Positions 54,888 to 64,000 of a stretch of 64,000 nt of DNA are shown here, piece by piece. The notes under the pieces were generated by a model. The model searched no databases. It was not told the DNA's origin and saw only the letters and a program-made list of their open reading frames with translations. Made by a program: the position numbers and the translations under genes. How positions within the stretch are numbered: the first letter of the stretch is position 1; every line of letters begins with the position of its first letter. The stretch is from positions 248,001-312,000 of the forward strand of contig NZ_AYMJ01000008.1 of NCBI RefSeq assembly GCF_000633255.1, read 5' to 3'. This DNA is from Pseudomonas sp. H1h (GTDB lineage: Bacteria; Pseudomonadota; Gammaproteobacteria; Pseudomonadales; Pseudomonadaceae).

Positions 54888-56172
54888 CTATTTCCGCATC
54901 TTCAATCCTTTTACTGATCTGGCTCGTTATCCGTCCAAACTGTTGTAGTAGGTGTTTTGCGTTGTACTAAGGTTGTTTTGACGCAGATCGGCTTGGAGAT
55001 CTTTCATGTCGCGAAGCGGCGCGTCGAACGTCGCAGCTGTATGGCGTAACCAATGTAGCGAGGCAGAGCGGAGTTGGTCGATTTCATCCTCACTCCAACC
55101 TTCACTTTGCATACGTTGCAAGGCGCGATCAAACACAACTTGAAGAAGCAACCGTACATGTCGGTCAGATAGACCACCGCGGCCTTTCAGTGTGGTAATA
55201 AGTGGCGTTTGTTCCTGTGGTGAGGGCAGGGGAGAGGGCTTTAGGAAATGGCGATATCTCACGAGATAACGCTCGATGTACTCGTCTCTCACACTGATCT
55301 TGGCCGCTTTATTACCTTACGTGGAACCACCAATTGCCCGTCGTATCCCTTCGCAAATCTCCCTTTGTTGGCCGCCAGTTGTCACGACCGATCAAGTCAG
55401 ATAAGCGGAGGTACATGGCAAAAAGCGTCGCTACGACAAACAGTGTGCGCTCATGGGCTGGGTCTTCGTCTGCCATCTGTTCCGCGGTATCAATCACGAA
55501 GCTCCATTGCAGTTCCGTCAAGGATCGAGACGATACGTCCAGTGTGTTTCGCTGCTTATAGATCGACATCTGTTTGATGGCACGGAACGGATTTGCTTCC
55601 GTAAGCCCTTCATCCATCGCGTGTTGAAAAAAGCTGCCGCAGACAGCGAAGACCTGAGCCACAGATCCCTGGGCCATATGGTAAGCACGCGAGGAGAGAT
55701 CACTCATCGTTTCAGCTGCCAGCTTGCGCTCACGTTTAGAAACGGTGGAGCTGAATGGGCGCCAATCAGGATTCACGATGTACTCATCTGATTCAAGCCG
55801 CTTGCGACCACCGATGCGTTTGAACCGAGATTTGATTACAGGGCCGACACAGTCCGCGGACGGGTTAAGACAGAACTCCATGAATCGCTCCGCATCGGAG
55901 CGACGCGGCTCCAGAAGAGGTTTACGAACCACAATCAGTGCCCAGAGCAGCAATCGTTCGACGTGCGTTCTGAAAGATTTGAAGGTTGACTGGTTGCTGG
56001 CGTAGGACTTCGAGAAACTCCGCACAACTAGATAGCTGTCAATGGCCCGGCAACTCTCATCGAAACCTTTGAGATATTGTTTGACAGTACAACGCTCGTT
56101 GCTGAGCTGGAGAAAATTGAGTTCCTGGAAGCACTCAAAGGTGTCGAACAGCGGCTGTAGGAGTTGGGTCAT
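54888..56172 (-). pseudogene. Tyrosine recombinase (phage-type integrase), frameshifted
   Basis: Repaired, this is about 430 residues. The N-terminal core-binding part runs to about residue 210. The catalytic part shows Arg I in 'AMYLRLSDLIGRDNW', the His-x-x-Arg box 'SLHWLRHTAATFDAP' and the nucleophile Tyr in 'TTQNTYYNSLDG'. A frameshift lies near 55305-55312 (TAAGGTAATAAAG) and a TAA at 54927-54929 interrupts the tail 'RARSVKGLKMRK'. With two lesions it is inactive, though all catalytic residues are still readable. It lies at the edge of a repeat-rich segment that may contain its recombination sites. Confidence 0.85.
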
Positions 56173-56308
56173 GCAATGGGCCAATGCGGTACAGGAATGA
56201 CGCTAGCTTGCGTGTACCAGGCATGTTATGCAATATCCGGGTCTGACAGTTATCGGATGTTACACTTGGCTCATCCAATGAGAAGGGCTATGAAATACCT
56301 TAACTTAT

Positions 56309-56338
56309 AACTCAACTAAATAGATGTTTAGTTGAGTT
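56309..56338. repeat. 12-bp perfect palindrome, copy 1 (operator-like)
   Basis: aactcaactaaa (56309-56320) and tttagttgagtt (56327-56338) are perfect complements around a 6-base spacer. It lies about 140 bases upstream of the integrase start. The same half-site and 6-base spacing recur at 59749-59778, upstream of the cupin gene. A TetR- or XRE-type operator is the simplest explanation. Confidence 0.7.
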
Positions 56339-56396
56339 GGCTGTGTTCTCCATGCGGCAGGTGGTACATAGACTATGCTCAAAAGGCACAAATCAC

Positions 56397-56440
56397 TCGT
56401 CAGACATGACGTGTCATGACGTGTCATGACGTTCTGATGA
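56397..56440. repeat. 10-bp tandem repeats inside a larger dyad
   Basis: catgacgtgt at 56405-56414 and 56415-56424, plus catgacgt at 56425-56432. Each unit contains TGACGTGTCA, itself nearly palindromic. The outer flanks tcgtcaga and tctgatga are inverted with one mismatch. The 10-base period matches one helix turn. Confidence 0.65.
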
Positions 56441-56910
56441 GCTCCAACCTAATCTACCGGGGTGTAAAAATTGGAGAAGTCCGCTGTATTTTCTACGTTT
56501 GAGCTCGACGTTTTATTGGTAGATAAGAAAAGGAAACACCTACCGAATTCGATGATTACGGTCGCTGCTGACAGTGCAACGCGAGCAATAACAAGTGTAA
56601 ACATTTCGCCTGGCAAACCCCGGAGCTCGAACAGAGTTACGGAGCTTTGAATCCCGGGCGCGCCAGGCGAATCAAAGGCTAACTCGCAAGTTCAGTACTA
56701 CTCTGTAAATTTATTTTTTGACTTGTTAATCACCGCAGTTAACAGGTCAAAATTGAAGATAACAAAGATGCCGGACTAGCGTTTTACTGAGCTTCTCATG
56801 TAGCTAGGTTGTGGTGAGCTTCCAGGGTATTTGGTGGGAGGAAAGTTTCACAACCTTCAAGCCTAAGCTATGCACCGCTAAACCGTCAGATTTTCCACGT
56901 AGGTCGAGGG

Positions 56911-56959
56911 CGAAATCTGGTGATGTCCAGTAAAATTTGCTAGACATCACTAGATTTCG
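56911..56959. repeat. 17-bp inverted repeat with helically phased CTAGA motifs
   Basis: cgaaatctggtgatgtc (56911-56927) is complementary to gacatcactagatttcg (56943-56959) at 16 of 17 positions, spacer 15 bases. CTAGA begins at 56940, 56950 and 56960, exactly 10 bases apart, and again at 56983. This could be a recombinase core site with arm sites, a plasmid-like iteron set or a strong hairpin. Confidence 0.65.
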
Positions 56960-57073
56960 CTAGATCTTCCTATATTTTGTTACTAGATATCGAGTCTGTC
57001 GCATGCAGCCATTAACACCGCACTAGGCCAAGAAGCCAATAGATTTCGGTTTTCGAGTCCATCTGGTCTCTAA

Positions 57074-57355
57074 CTACGTGCCCCCTAATTCAGTTTCGCG
57101 TCGTATCCGTTCAAAGAGCAAGTTCAGATCAGCATCTGGATCCAAAAGTAGAAAGCACTCAACCAGGAGAGTCAACGGATGAATGTCCATCCTTCGTGCG
57201 AGCTCTGAAGCCTTCTCTAGCGTCACATTTTTGAGGCCGCGCTCGAGTGTGCTGAGATAGGTCCGGCTGCTCACGATCTCGAAGTCCTCTTGGGTCAAAC
57301 CGTGTCGAACCCGGGTATTGCGTAACGCAATTGCGAACGCTTCCTTCAGCTCCAT
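57074..57355 (-). CDS. XRE-family DNA-binding regulator
   Basis: A 93-residue protein with a Cro/C1-type helix-turn-helix ('ALRNTRVRHGLTQEDFEIVS', 'SRTYLSTLERGLKNVTLEKA'; about residues 9-65) and a short C-terminal helix. It is divergent from the unknown gene at 57441, and a palindrome covers the shared promoter region, so it probably represses itself and its neighbour. Regulators of this size are common in mobile elements and toxin-antitoxin loci. Confidence 0.88.
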   Translation of the reverse strand: MELKEAFAIALRNTRVRHGLTQEDFEIVSSRTYLSTLERGLKNVTLEKASELARRMDIHPLTLLVECFLLLDPDADLNLLFERIRRETELGGT

Positions 57356-57392
57356 TTTGCTTTATCCACAAAAGGAACGATGAAGCCTTTTT

Positions 57393-57423
57393 GAACTCTA
57401 TAGAGCTACAATCTATAGTGTTC
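57393..57423. promoter_or_regulatory. Operator-like palindrome shared by XRE and neighbour
   Basis: gaactctatag (57393-57403) and ctatagtgttc (57413-57423) are complementary at 10 of 11 positions with a 9-base spacer. It lies 37 bases upstream of the XRE start and 17 bases upstream of the divergent ATG, an ideal place for autoregulation. Confidence 0.65.
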
Positions 57424-57440
57424 ATTTTTTGGAAAGCTAT

Positions 57441-57962
57441 ATGCCCGTACATCAGAATCGCGGCCACTCGTCATCGTCAGAGGGCAACGCGCCATCAACG
57501 ATAGTGTTCGTAGCCGTAGCCTTCCGCGCTCAACCACATGAGCGTGTCGGTATAGTTAGGCGTCACTCAGGCCAGGATCTGATCGACCTTTTTCACGAAA
57601 TGGATCGACCTGATTCAGACGAAGCTATCATAGGCGTCCAGCTAGCAATCTCTCCTGAGCTAAACGGCACTTCACGATGGACCGCAGAAGCCATAGTGGA
57701 TTTTGCGCGAGTCAAACTTCTTGGTGCTGATGCATGTGGCGTAGATACGTATGCGTACCGACTAGCGTCTGACGGATTGTTTATGGACGGCGCTAGAATT
57801 GAGCCCTCTAATGTTATTGAGTGGCGATCACTCTATCAGGTAGCTCGCGCAGAGGGTCCAGAGGACACTGAACTGGTAGCTCATCAGATATGGCTGTCGA
57901 CCGTCATCAGTCGTATCGTGAATGAGATGAATCCGACGGAGGCTGCGGATGATCTCGGTTAA
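57441..57962 (+). CDS. Unknown protein divergent from XRE regulator
   Basis: A 173-residue soluble protein that I do not recognise. It begins 'MPVHQNRGHSSSSEGNAPST', then 'IVFVAVAFRAQPHERVGIV' (a hydrophobic strand) and several acidic stretches. No membrane segment or catalytic motif is seen. The shared operator suggests control by the XRE protein. A toxin or accessory protein of the decayed mobile element is possible but unproven. The ATG at 57441 is chosen over an ATG four codons upstream that overlaps poorer context; no strong ribosome site is seen for either. Confidence 0.65.
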   Translation: MPVHQNRGHSSSSEGNAPSTIVFVAVAFRAQPHERVGIVRRHSGQDLIDLFHEMDRPDSDEAIIGVQLAISPELNGTSRWTAEAIVDFARVKLLGADACGVDTYAYRLASDGLFMDGARIEPSNVIEWRSLYQVARAEGPEDTELVAHQIWLSTVISRIVNEMNPTEAADDLG

Positions 57963-58668
57963 CATCTGCCCTTGCTGCGTTTGATTTGGAGGAGAAGGCC
58001 CGTCGCAATAATTCCAGCGCAGGTGAAAACTGCATTGATGCAGCGCATGTGTACTAAAATTAGCGAGTTTATGTCCGAAGGATAATTTCCCTAATTTCGA
58101 TACACATGAAAATTGTTAGATAAACAGGTAGTAGGCTTCCCGACGGTGGAAAAGTCATCCCACAGCGCACCTGGCATCCTCTCATGCCTTCCCCACAACC
58201 ATCAGAAGCGCTCTGATAACGGAGGGAAGATACTTCGAAACCGCGAATGTCGAACTCATATTTCGTAAGACGAAGGACATCATTCACGTGACGTTGCCAG
58301 CCGCCTTAGGCTTGGAGTGTAGGCGGTCACTCTAGTCGCCGTACCAGGTTGCGAAAGGGCTCACCTGGAGTAATAGTCATGGAGAAACCGCGGTTATGAA
58401 TCCTCTTTTTCACGGATTTCTATTCCGGAGGAAGCCTAATGATAAGGGCTGAAATTGGAAATGGTGATCTTTTCTCCCCATCTCGACTAGCAAATGGGGC
58501 AGGGCTAGCATGGAAGTAGAGTTTTGGACATAAAAAAGACCCACTATCAAGGTGAGCCTGTCATATGTCTCTAGGGGGAGGCTTTTGGCCCGCGAGTCCC
58601 AGAGCAAGTTAGCATAACTTATTGCTAGAAATTCGCTGCGTCAACCGAGATGCTTGAAGGGGATTGCG
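57963..58668. other. Intergenic, no clear gene
   Basis: About 700 bases with only short, feature-free frames on both strands. It resembles decayed DNA between two conserved genes. Confidence 0.3.
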
Positions 58669-58950
58669 ATGAAAATAACTGAAAGCGTCGAAGTCGAGCC
58701 CGTGACAGATGTCCTATGCGATGTTTGTCGTTGCTCCACTTGCTTGGTTGGCGGGCCTCAGTTCGGCACACTGCATGCTCACTGGGGCTATGGCACTAGC
58801 CATGCTGGGGAGCGCTATGAACTGCGCCTGTGTGAGGAATGTTTCTTCCAGACTCTGGCCCACCTCAAACAGGAGCGGAGAACTCAAAATCTGTTCAATG
58901 AGGATGGTCACGATCTCACAGGTAATCTCGGTTTGGTTACGAAGGACTAG
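58669..58950 (+). CDS. Conserved Cys-rich small protein
   Basis: A 93-residue protein with 'VLCDVCRCSTCLVGG' (about residues 15-29) and 'LRLCEECFFQTLAHLKQERR' (about 54-73), four or more Cys suited to a zinc knuckle. The middle 'LHAHWGYGTSHAGERYEL' is also characteristic. It belongs to a short family found widely in Pseudomonas and Xanthomonas as far as I recall, of unknown role. ATG at 58669 with GGGGAT five bases upstream. Confidence 0.75.
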   Translation: MKITESVEVEPVTDVLCDVCRCSTCLVGGPQFGTLHAHWGYGTSHAGERYELRLCEECFFQTLAHLKQERRTQNLFNEDGHDLTGNLGLVTKD

Positions 58951-59197
58951 CCGATAGATGTTTACACTGACAGAAGGGATTCAATTTCTAACCGCGTGAG
59001 GTTCGTTGTTCTCAATTCAGATGAAATCGCTCTCATTTTTATTGAACAGTGAGGAAGTGTTGATGCAGGAGGCGCGTAGCGTAATACACGATTTAACATA
59101 ATATACATTACACGTAACAAGATATTTCGCGATCAGCCCGGTTGCACGCCAGATTTCAATCCAGAGCCTTGCTCGTGAGCCTCGCTTTTCCCAAGCC

Positions 59198-59713
59198 TCA
59201 ATCATCATCCCGCGTCAGTTTTTCAATCAGCGTTCGATGCTGCGAAAATTGCGCTGTGAGTTTCTTGCGGTCACCCATTTGCATGTCCGCAAAATCAAAT
59301 CCTGGCGATACCGCTTCGCTGATCAATCCAAATCCATGTTCACCGTCGAGTAGCCGCGAAGCTTTCCAGATTCCACCAGGCACGTGCATTTGCAAATGCT
59401 GACCTGCCAGAACGTCGTTGCCCATTATCAGCGTCTGCAGCGAGCCGTCAGCGTGGATCATGTTGTACTCGATGGGATCTCCCAGATGAAAAAAATGCAG
59501 GATGTCCGACTGATTGAAATGAAACTGGCCCACCGGCGAATCCTCGGTCAGCAAGTAATAAATCGCAGTCATCAGGTAACGGGGTCCATTGGTGGTTTGC
59601 AGCATGGCGCGCTCATCAGCTTGAAACGTCCTGCGAAAATAGCCACCCTCGACGTGAGGCTGCACATCCAGCGCCGCAATCATCTCCTTAACGCCTGATT
59701 TCCCTGGATTCAT
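59198..59713 (-). CDS. Cupin (DUF985/YML079-like)
   Basis: A 171-residue single-domain cupin: 'ALDVQPHVEGGYFRRTFQAD' (family start), 'TAIYYLLTEDSPVGQFHFNQ' and 'HFFHLGDPIEYNMIHADG' are the two cupin motifs. Yeast YML079w, of the same family, has a ligand pocket but no known reaction; metal binding is plausible. The ATG at 59713 fits the family start. The palindrome at 59749-59778 lies just upstream and probably regulates it. Confidence 0.88.
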   Translation of the reverse strand: MNPGKSGVKEMIAALDVQPHVEGGYFRRTFQADERAMLQTTNGPRYLMTAIYYLLTEDSPVGQFHFNQSDILHFFHLGDPIEYNMIHADGSLQTLIMGNDVLAGQHLQMHVPGGIWKASRLLDGEHGFGLISEAVSPGFDFADMQMGDRKKLTAQFSQHRTLIEKLTRDDD

Positions 59714-59748
59714 GGTCTGCTCCGTTGATTTGAAGGTGGATCTCCGAT

Positions 59749-59778
59749 AGCTCAACTAAACGGCTATTTAGTGTAGTT
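59749..59778. promoter_or_regulatory. Palindrome copy 2 upstream of cupin gene
   Basis: agctcaactaaa (59749-59760) and tttagtgtagtt (59767-59778) with a 6-base spacer. The left half shares ctcaactaaa with copy 1 at 56309-56338; the right half has two differences. It lies 36-65 bases upstream of the cupin start, overlapping the expected promoter. Confidence 0.65.
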
Positions 59779-59837
59779 AACCGACGATAGCAGCACGTTT
59801 GCCGATTTTATGCGCACACACCATAAGGGGCGATCGA

Positions 59838-60737
59838 TCAACAACGCTTGAGCGTCTCACTTGGCAACTCATTGAACAGCGCCCGATAGCTGCTGGAAAA
59901 CCGCCCCAGATGCCAAAACGACCAGTTCATCGCCACTTCGGCCACTGTAGTTTCCGTCGGCGCGCGCATGAGCAGCTCACGATGCGCGCTGTTCAATCGC
60001 CGCAGGCGCAACCAGTGGCTTGGCGTCATGCCGGTGAAGTCCTTGAACGCATGCTGCAACTGCCGTAGCGAGACGCCCGCCACCTGTGCCAGTTCCAGCA
60101 GATTGACCGTCTCTTCCGGCGAATCGGCAGCCCATTCCCCTACTCGCTTCATGATCGTCCGTTCCTCGCTACGGCGCTGCAGGCCGTCGCGATCAAGACG
60201 CGCACGGGCGTTGTCGAGGATGAACAGACAGTCTTCCAGCAACTGTTGAGTCAGGGCTTCTTTGCTTGGTTGATCAAGGGTTTGCGACAACTTCGTGAGT
60301 GTCGAGCTTAACCAGCGACTGAACAAGGCGTTCTGCCCGCAATTCAGCGGCGCCATGAACAGGCCTTCAAGTCGGGACACGTCCAGACCGTGTTGCCGGA
60401 CGAATTCCGGGCCAAAGACCACGGCAATTTCCTGGTAGTTCTCCGGAGTGATCCAGATGTTGCGGCTCTCTTCGTTGAGCAGATACAGCGCGTTGTCGCT
60501 GCGATCGAAACAAAACGCCAAGGCACCCGCTGGCGCGCTGAAATTCTGTTCGACGCGGGTGTTCATCTGTTCTTCGTAAACCTGCACGCCCTGCAAATCC
60601 AGATAGCGAATCTGCCCGGCGAAATGTCCGGGAGACATCTGCTGGTAATGCTGGACCCAACCCGGCGTGGCGCGGATTTGCTCGGTGACATCAGCGGTAT
60701 TGAAAGCCTGAACCTGTAGCGGATTGCACGTTGTCAT
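59838..60737 (-). CDS. AraC-family regulator (polyamine locus)
   Basis: A 299-residue regulator with an N-terminal sensing half and a C-terminal AraC domain (about residues 195-297). The two helix-turn-helix units are 'VNLLELAQVAGVSLRQLQHA' and 'TTVAEVAMNWSFWHLGRFSS'. The longer frame beyond 60737 is the antisense shadow of the ligase gene. It is divergent from the glutamine-synthetase-like gene with 162 bases between, so it probably activates the polyamine genes, perhaps with a polyamine or glutamylated amine as signal. Confidence 0.87.
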   Translation of the reverse strand: MTTCNPLQVQAFNTADVTEQIRATPGWVQHYQQMSPGHFAGQIRYLDLQGVQVYEEQMNTRVEQNFSAPAGALAFCFDRSDNALYLLNEESRNIWITPENYQEIAVVFGPEFVRQHGLDVSRLEGLFMAPLNCGQNALFSRWLSSTLTKLSQTLDQPSKEALTQQLLEDCLFILDNARARLDRDGLQRRSEERTIMKRVGEWAADSPEETVNLLELAQVAGVSLRQLQHAFKDFTGMTPSHWLRLRRLNSAHRELLMRAPTETTVAEVAMNWSFWHLGRFSSSYRALFNELPSETLKRC

Positions 60738-60899
60738 GGGAGACCTTGCGCACTCTTTTGGTGCGCTTTGGTGCTGCTTAAAGTGGATAGATGGAACTGC
60801 AAGGCACGCCCAAGATAGTCGCCAACGCGCCACAGGGGAAGGGGGCGGAAGATGAAACCCGCCCTCCCCGGCGTCTATAAAACCAATAACGAGGTCTTT

Positions 60900-62258
60900 A
60901 TGAATGCCCCTTTCGATCAGCTGTTCACTTGGCTGAAAGATCACAAGATTACCGAAGTTGAATGTGTGGTCAGTGACCTGACCGGCATCGCCCGCGGCAA
61001 GATCGCACCGACCAACAAGTTCCTGCATGAACGAGGCATGCGCCTGCCGGAAAGTGTGCTGCTGCAAACGGTAACCGGGGATTTTGTCGACGACGATATC
61101 TACTACGACCTGCTCGACCCTGCCGACATCGACATGGTCTGCAAGCCAGTAGCCGACGCCGTGTATGTGATTCCGTGGGCGATCGAGCCGACCGCCATCG
61201 TCATCCACGACACCTTTGACAAGTTCGGCAACCCGATCGAACTGTCGCCGCGCAACGTGCTGAAGAAAGTCCTGCAGCTGTACACCGACAAAGGCTGGAA
61301 GCCAATTGTGGCGCCGGAAATGGAGTTCTACCTGACCCAGCGCTGTGAAGATCCGGACTTGCCGCTCAAGGCGCCGCTCGGTCGTTCGGGCCGCGCGGAA
61401 AGTGGTCGTCAGTCGTTCTCGATCGACGCCGCCAACGAATTCGATCCGTTGTTCGAAGACGTCTACGACTGGTGCGAGCTGCAAGGTCTGGACCTGGACA
61501 CGCTGATTCACGAAGACGGTCCGGCGCAGATGGAAATCAACTTCCGTCACGGCGACGCACTGGATCTGGCTGACCAGATCACCGTATTCAAACGCACCCT
61601 GCGCGAGGCGGCGCTCAAGCACAACGTCACCGCGACGTTCATGGCCAAACCGATTGGCGACGAACCCGGCAGCGCCATGCACCTGCACCAGAGCGTGGTG
61701 GAAATTGCCACCGGCAAGCCGATCTTCGCCAATGCCGACGGCACGATGAGCGAGCTGTTCCGTCATCACATCGGCGGGCTGCAGAAATACATCCCGAAAG
61801 TGCTGCCGATGTTCGCGCCCAACGTCAACTCGTTCCGCCGCTTCCTGCCGGACACTTCGGCACCGGTGAACGTCGAATGGGGCGAAGAAAACCGTACCGT
61901 CGGTCTGCGTGTGCCGACCTCCGGCCCGGAATCCATGCGCGTGGAAAACCGCTTGCCGGGCGCTGACGCCAACCCGTATCTGGCCATTGCCGCGAGCCTT
62001 TTGTGTGGCTACATCGGCATGGTCGAAGGCATCGAGCCGAGCGCCGCCGTTGAAGGTCGGGCCTACGAGCGCCGCAATTTACGCTTGCCGATCACTATCG
62101 AAGAAGCGCTGACGCAAATGGAAGAGTGCGACACCGTTGCCGAGTACCTGGGCAGCAAGTTCGTACGCGGCTACGTCGCCGTCAAACGCGCCGAGCACGA
62201 AAACTTCAAGCGCGTGATCAGTTCGTGGGAACGCGAGTTCCTGCTGCTCAGCGTCTAA
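60900..62258 (+). CDS. puuA: Gamma-glutamylpolyamine synthetase (glutamine synthetase-like)
   Basis: A 452-residue member of the glutamine synthetase superfamily that ligates glutamate to an amine (putrescine or related) with ATP. 'VVSDLTGIARGKIAPTNKFL' is the beta-grasp part. 'APEMEFYL' and 'HEDGPAQMEINF' carry metal-binding Glu, 'GDEPGSAMHLHQSVVE' holds His, and 'NRLPGADANPYLAIAA' is near the C-terminus. Length matches PuuA/PauA. The ATG at 60900 follows GAGG by five bases. The binding protein and FAD oxidase behind it support the polyamine assignment; the Pseudomonas paralog (pauA number) cannot be fixed. Confidence 0.9.
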   Translation: MNAPFDQLFTWLKDHKITEVECVVSDLTGIARGKIAPTNKFLHERGMRLPESVLLQTVTGDFVDDDIYYDLLDPADIDMVCKPVADAVYVIPWAIEPTAIVIHDTFDKFGNPIELSPRNVLKKVLQLYTDKGWKPIVAPEMEFYLTQRCEDPDLPLKAPLGRSGRAESGRQSFSIDAANEFDPLFEDVYDWCELQGLDLDTLIHEDGPAQMEINFRHGDALDLADQITVFKRTLREAALKHNVTATFMAKPIGDEPGSAMHLHQSVVEIATGKPIFANADGTMSELFRHHIGGLQKYIPKVLPMFAPNVNSFRRFLPDTSAPVNVEWGEENRTVGLRVPTSGPESMRVENRLPGADANPYLAIAASLLCGYIGMVEGIEPSAAVEGRAYERRNLRLPITIEEALTQMEECDTVAEYLGSKFVRGYVAVKRAEHENFKRVISSWEREFLLLSV

Positions 62259-62268
62259 GCCAATCCGC

Positions 62269-62303
62269 AAAGCCCCTTCGCCCCCTGTGGGAGGGGCTTT
62301 TGT
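62269..62303 (+). terminator. Terminator or attenuator after puuA
   Basis: AAAGCCCCT/AGGGGCTTT stem around a 14-base loop, followed by TGTGG rather than a clean T-run (TTTTG). It may allow partial readthrough into the binding-protein gene. Confidence 0.7.
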
Positions 62304-62360
62304 GGGAGGGGTTTGTTCCCGAAAGCGGTGTATCAGTCAAGTAATGCTGAACGTGCCAGC

Positions 62361-62390
62361 CTCTTCGCGAGCAAGCCCCGCCCACAGAGG
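62361..62390. repeat. REP-like element
   Basis: ctcttcgcgagcaagccccg followed by cccacagagg resembles the REP sequences of fluorescent pseudomonads as I remember them. The upstream gtgggaggggcttttgtggg at 62288 is the inverted partner, so the interval 62288-62390 looks like a REP pair between puuA and the binding-protein gene. Confidence 0.55.
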
Positions 62391-62425
62391 AACAATGAGC
62401 GACCTGAAAATCCAGAACCACCTGA

Positions 62426-64000
<1,575 letters not shown>

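Larger units (their letters stand above)
56173..57073. other. 0.9-kb non-coding, repeat-rich control region
   Basis: No gene is visible between the integrase remnant and the XRE gene. The interval contains a 12-bp palindrome (56309-56338), 10-bp tandem repeats (56405-56432), a 10-bp inverted repeat ttcgcctggc/gccaggcgaa (56605-56614 and 56662-56671), a 17-bp inverted repeat (56911-56959) and CTAGA motifs in 10-bp phase. Density of ordered repeats suggests recombination or replication control rather than decay. Confidence 0.6.

Noticed and set aside
56605-56671. Possible tRNA 3' end or attachment site ('gaatcccgggcgcgcca' next to a 10-bp inverted repeat)
   Set aside because: The bases before the apparent T-loop do not pair with those after it and no anticodon or D-arm can be drawn, so it is not a tRNA; only the inverted repeat was kept.
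60738-61769. A 643-codon minus-strand frame extending the AraC gene
   Set aside because: The part beyond 60737 is antisense to the glutamine synthetase-like gene and the AraC family start is at 60737.

Overview
The window looks like a Pseudomonas chromosome, most likely the P. fluorescens group. Supporting genes are an MvaT-type nucleoid protein, DUF1652 and DUF6555 proteins, a complete tricarballylate (tcu) locus, a gamma-glutamylpolyamine gene cluster and a REP-like element close to the type I remember from fluorescent pseudomonads. No tRNA, rRNA or CRISPR array was seen.

Layout. 1-2.3 kb: the N-terminal part of a membrane sensor kinase (cut by the window edge) behind an orphan two-domain fimbrial adhesin. 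2.8-6.5 kb: a gene graveyard holding an IS3-family transposase remnant, a truncated DUF4198 gene, a 5'-truncated thiamine-diphosphate enzyme, an SDR gene with three lesions and the 3' end of a TonB-dependent receptor; only a histidine-rich metal-binding gene is intact. 7-28 kb: an accessory, stress-flavoured region of mostly small monocistronic genes. It holds an MvaT paralog, a holin-like/DUF3618 envelope operon, a KGG-repeat protein, a Lys-rich protein, a ClpP-like protease, a lone receiver domain, a zinc alcohol dehydrogenase, a GAF-EAL c-di-GMP phosphodiesterase, a SlyB-like lipoprotein, a broken diguanylate cyclase and a broken isochorismatase-fold hydrolase. 28-32 kb: a 1248-residue autotransporter with three long tandem repeats.

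32.6-37.6 kb: tcuR-tcuA-tcuB-tcuC on the minus strand, for uptake and oxidation of tricarballylate. 38-54.7 kb: a coherent cluster of unknown substrate. An envelope module (RND/MMPL permease, YCF48 protein, DUF1329 protein, DUF1302 barrel) and a secreted beta-lactamase-fold hydrolase are transcribed leftwards. A divergent LysR gene is followed by an acyl-CoA ligase, an acyl-CoA dehydrogenase-like protein and an MFS permease. A second LysR gene, two DUF202 membrane proteins and a CaiB-type CoA-transferase close the cluster. The simplest reading is export of a hydrolase, uptake of a hydrophobic acid and its CoA activation.

54.9-59 kb: a decayed tyrosine recombinase next to a 0.9-kb non-coding segment dense in inverted and tandem repeats, then an XRE regulator and an unknown gene that share an operator-like palindrome. 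59.2-64 kb: a cupin gene, an AraC regulator and a rightward polyamine module (glutamine synthetase-like ligase, periplasmic polyamine-binding protein, FAD oxidase cut by the window end).

The best candidates for something undescribed are the 38-54.7 kb catabolic/envelope cluster, including an acyl-CoA dehydrogenase that appears to lack both usual catalytic glutamates, and the repeat-rich control region at 56.3-57.0 kb.
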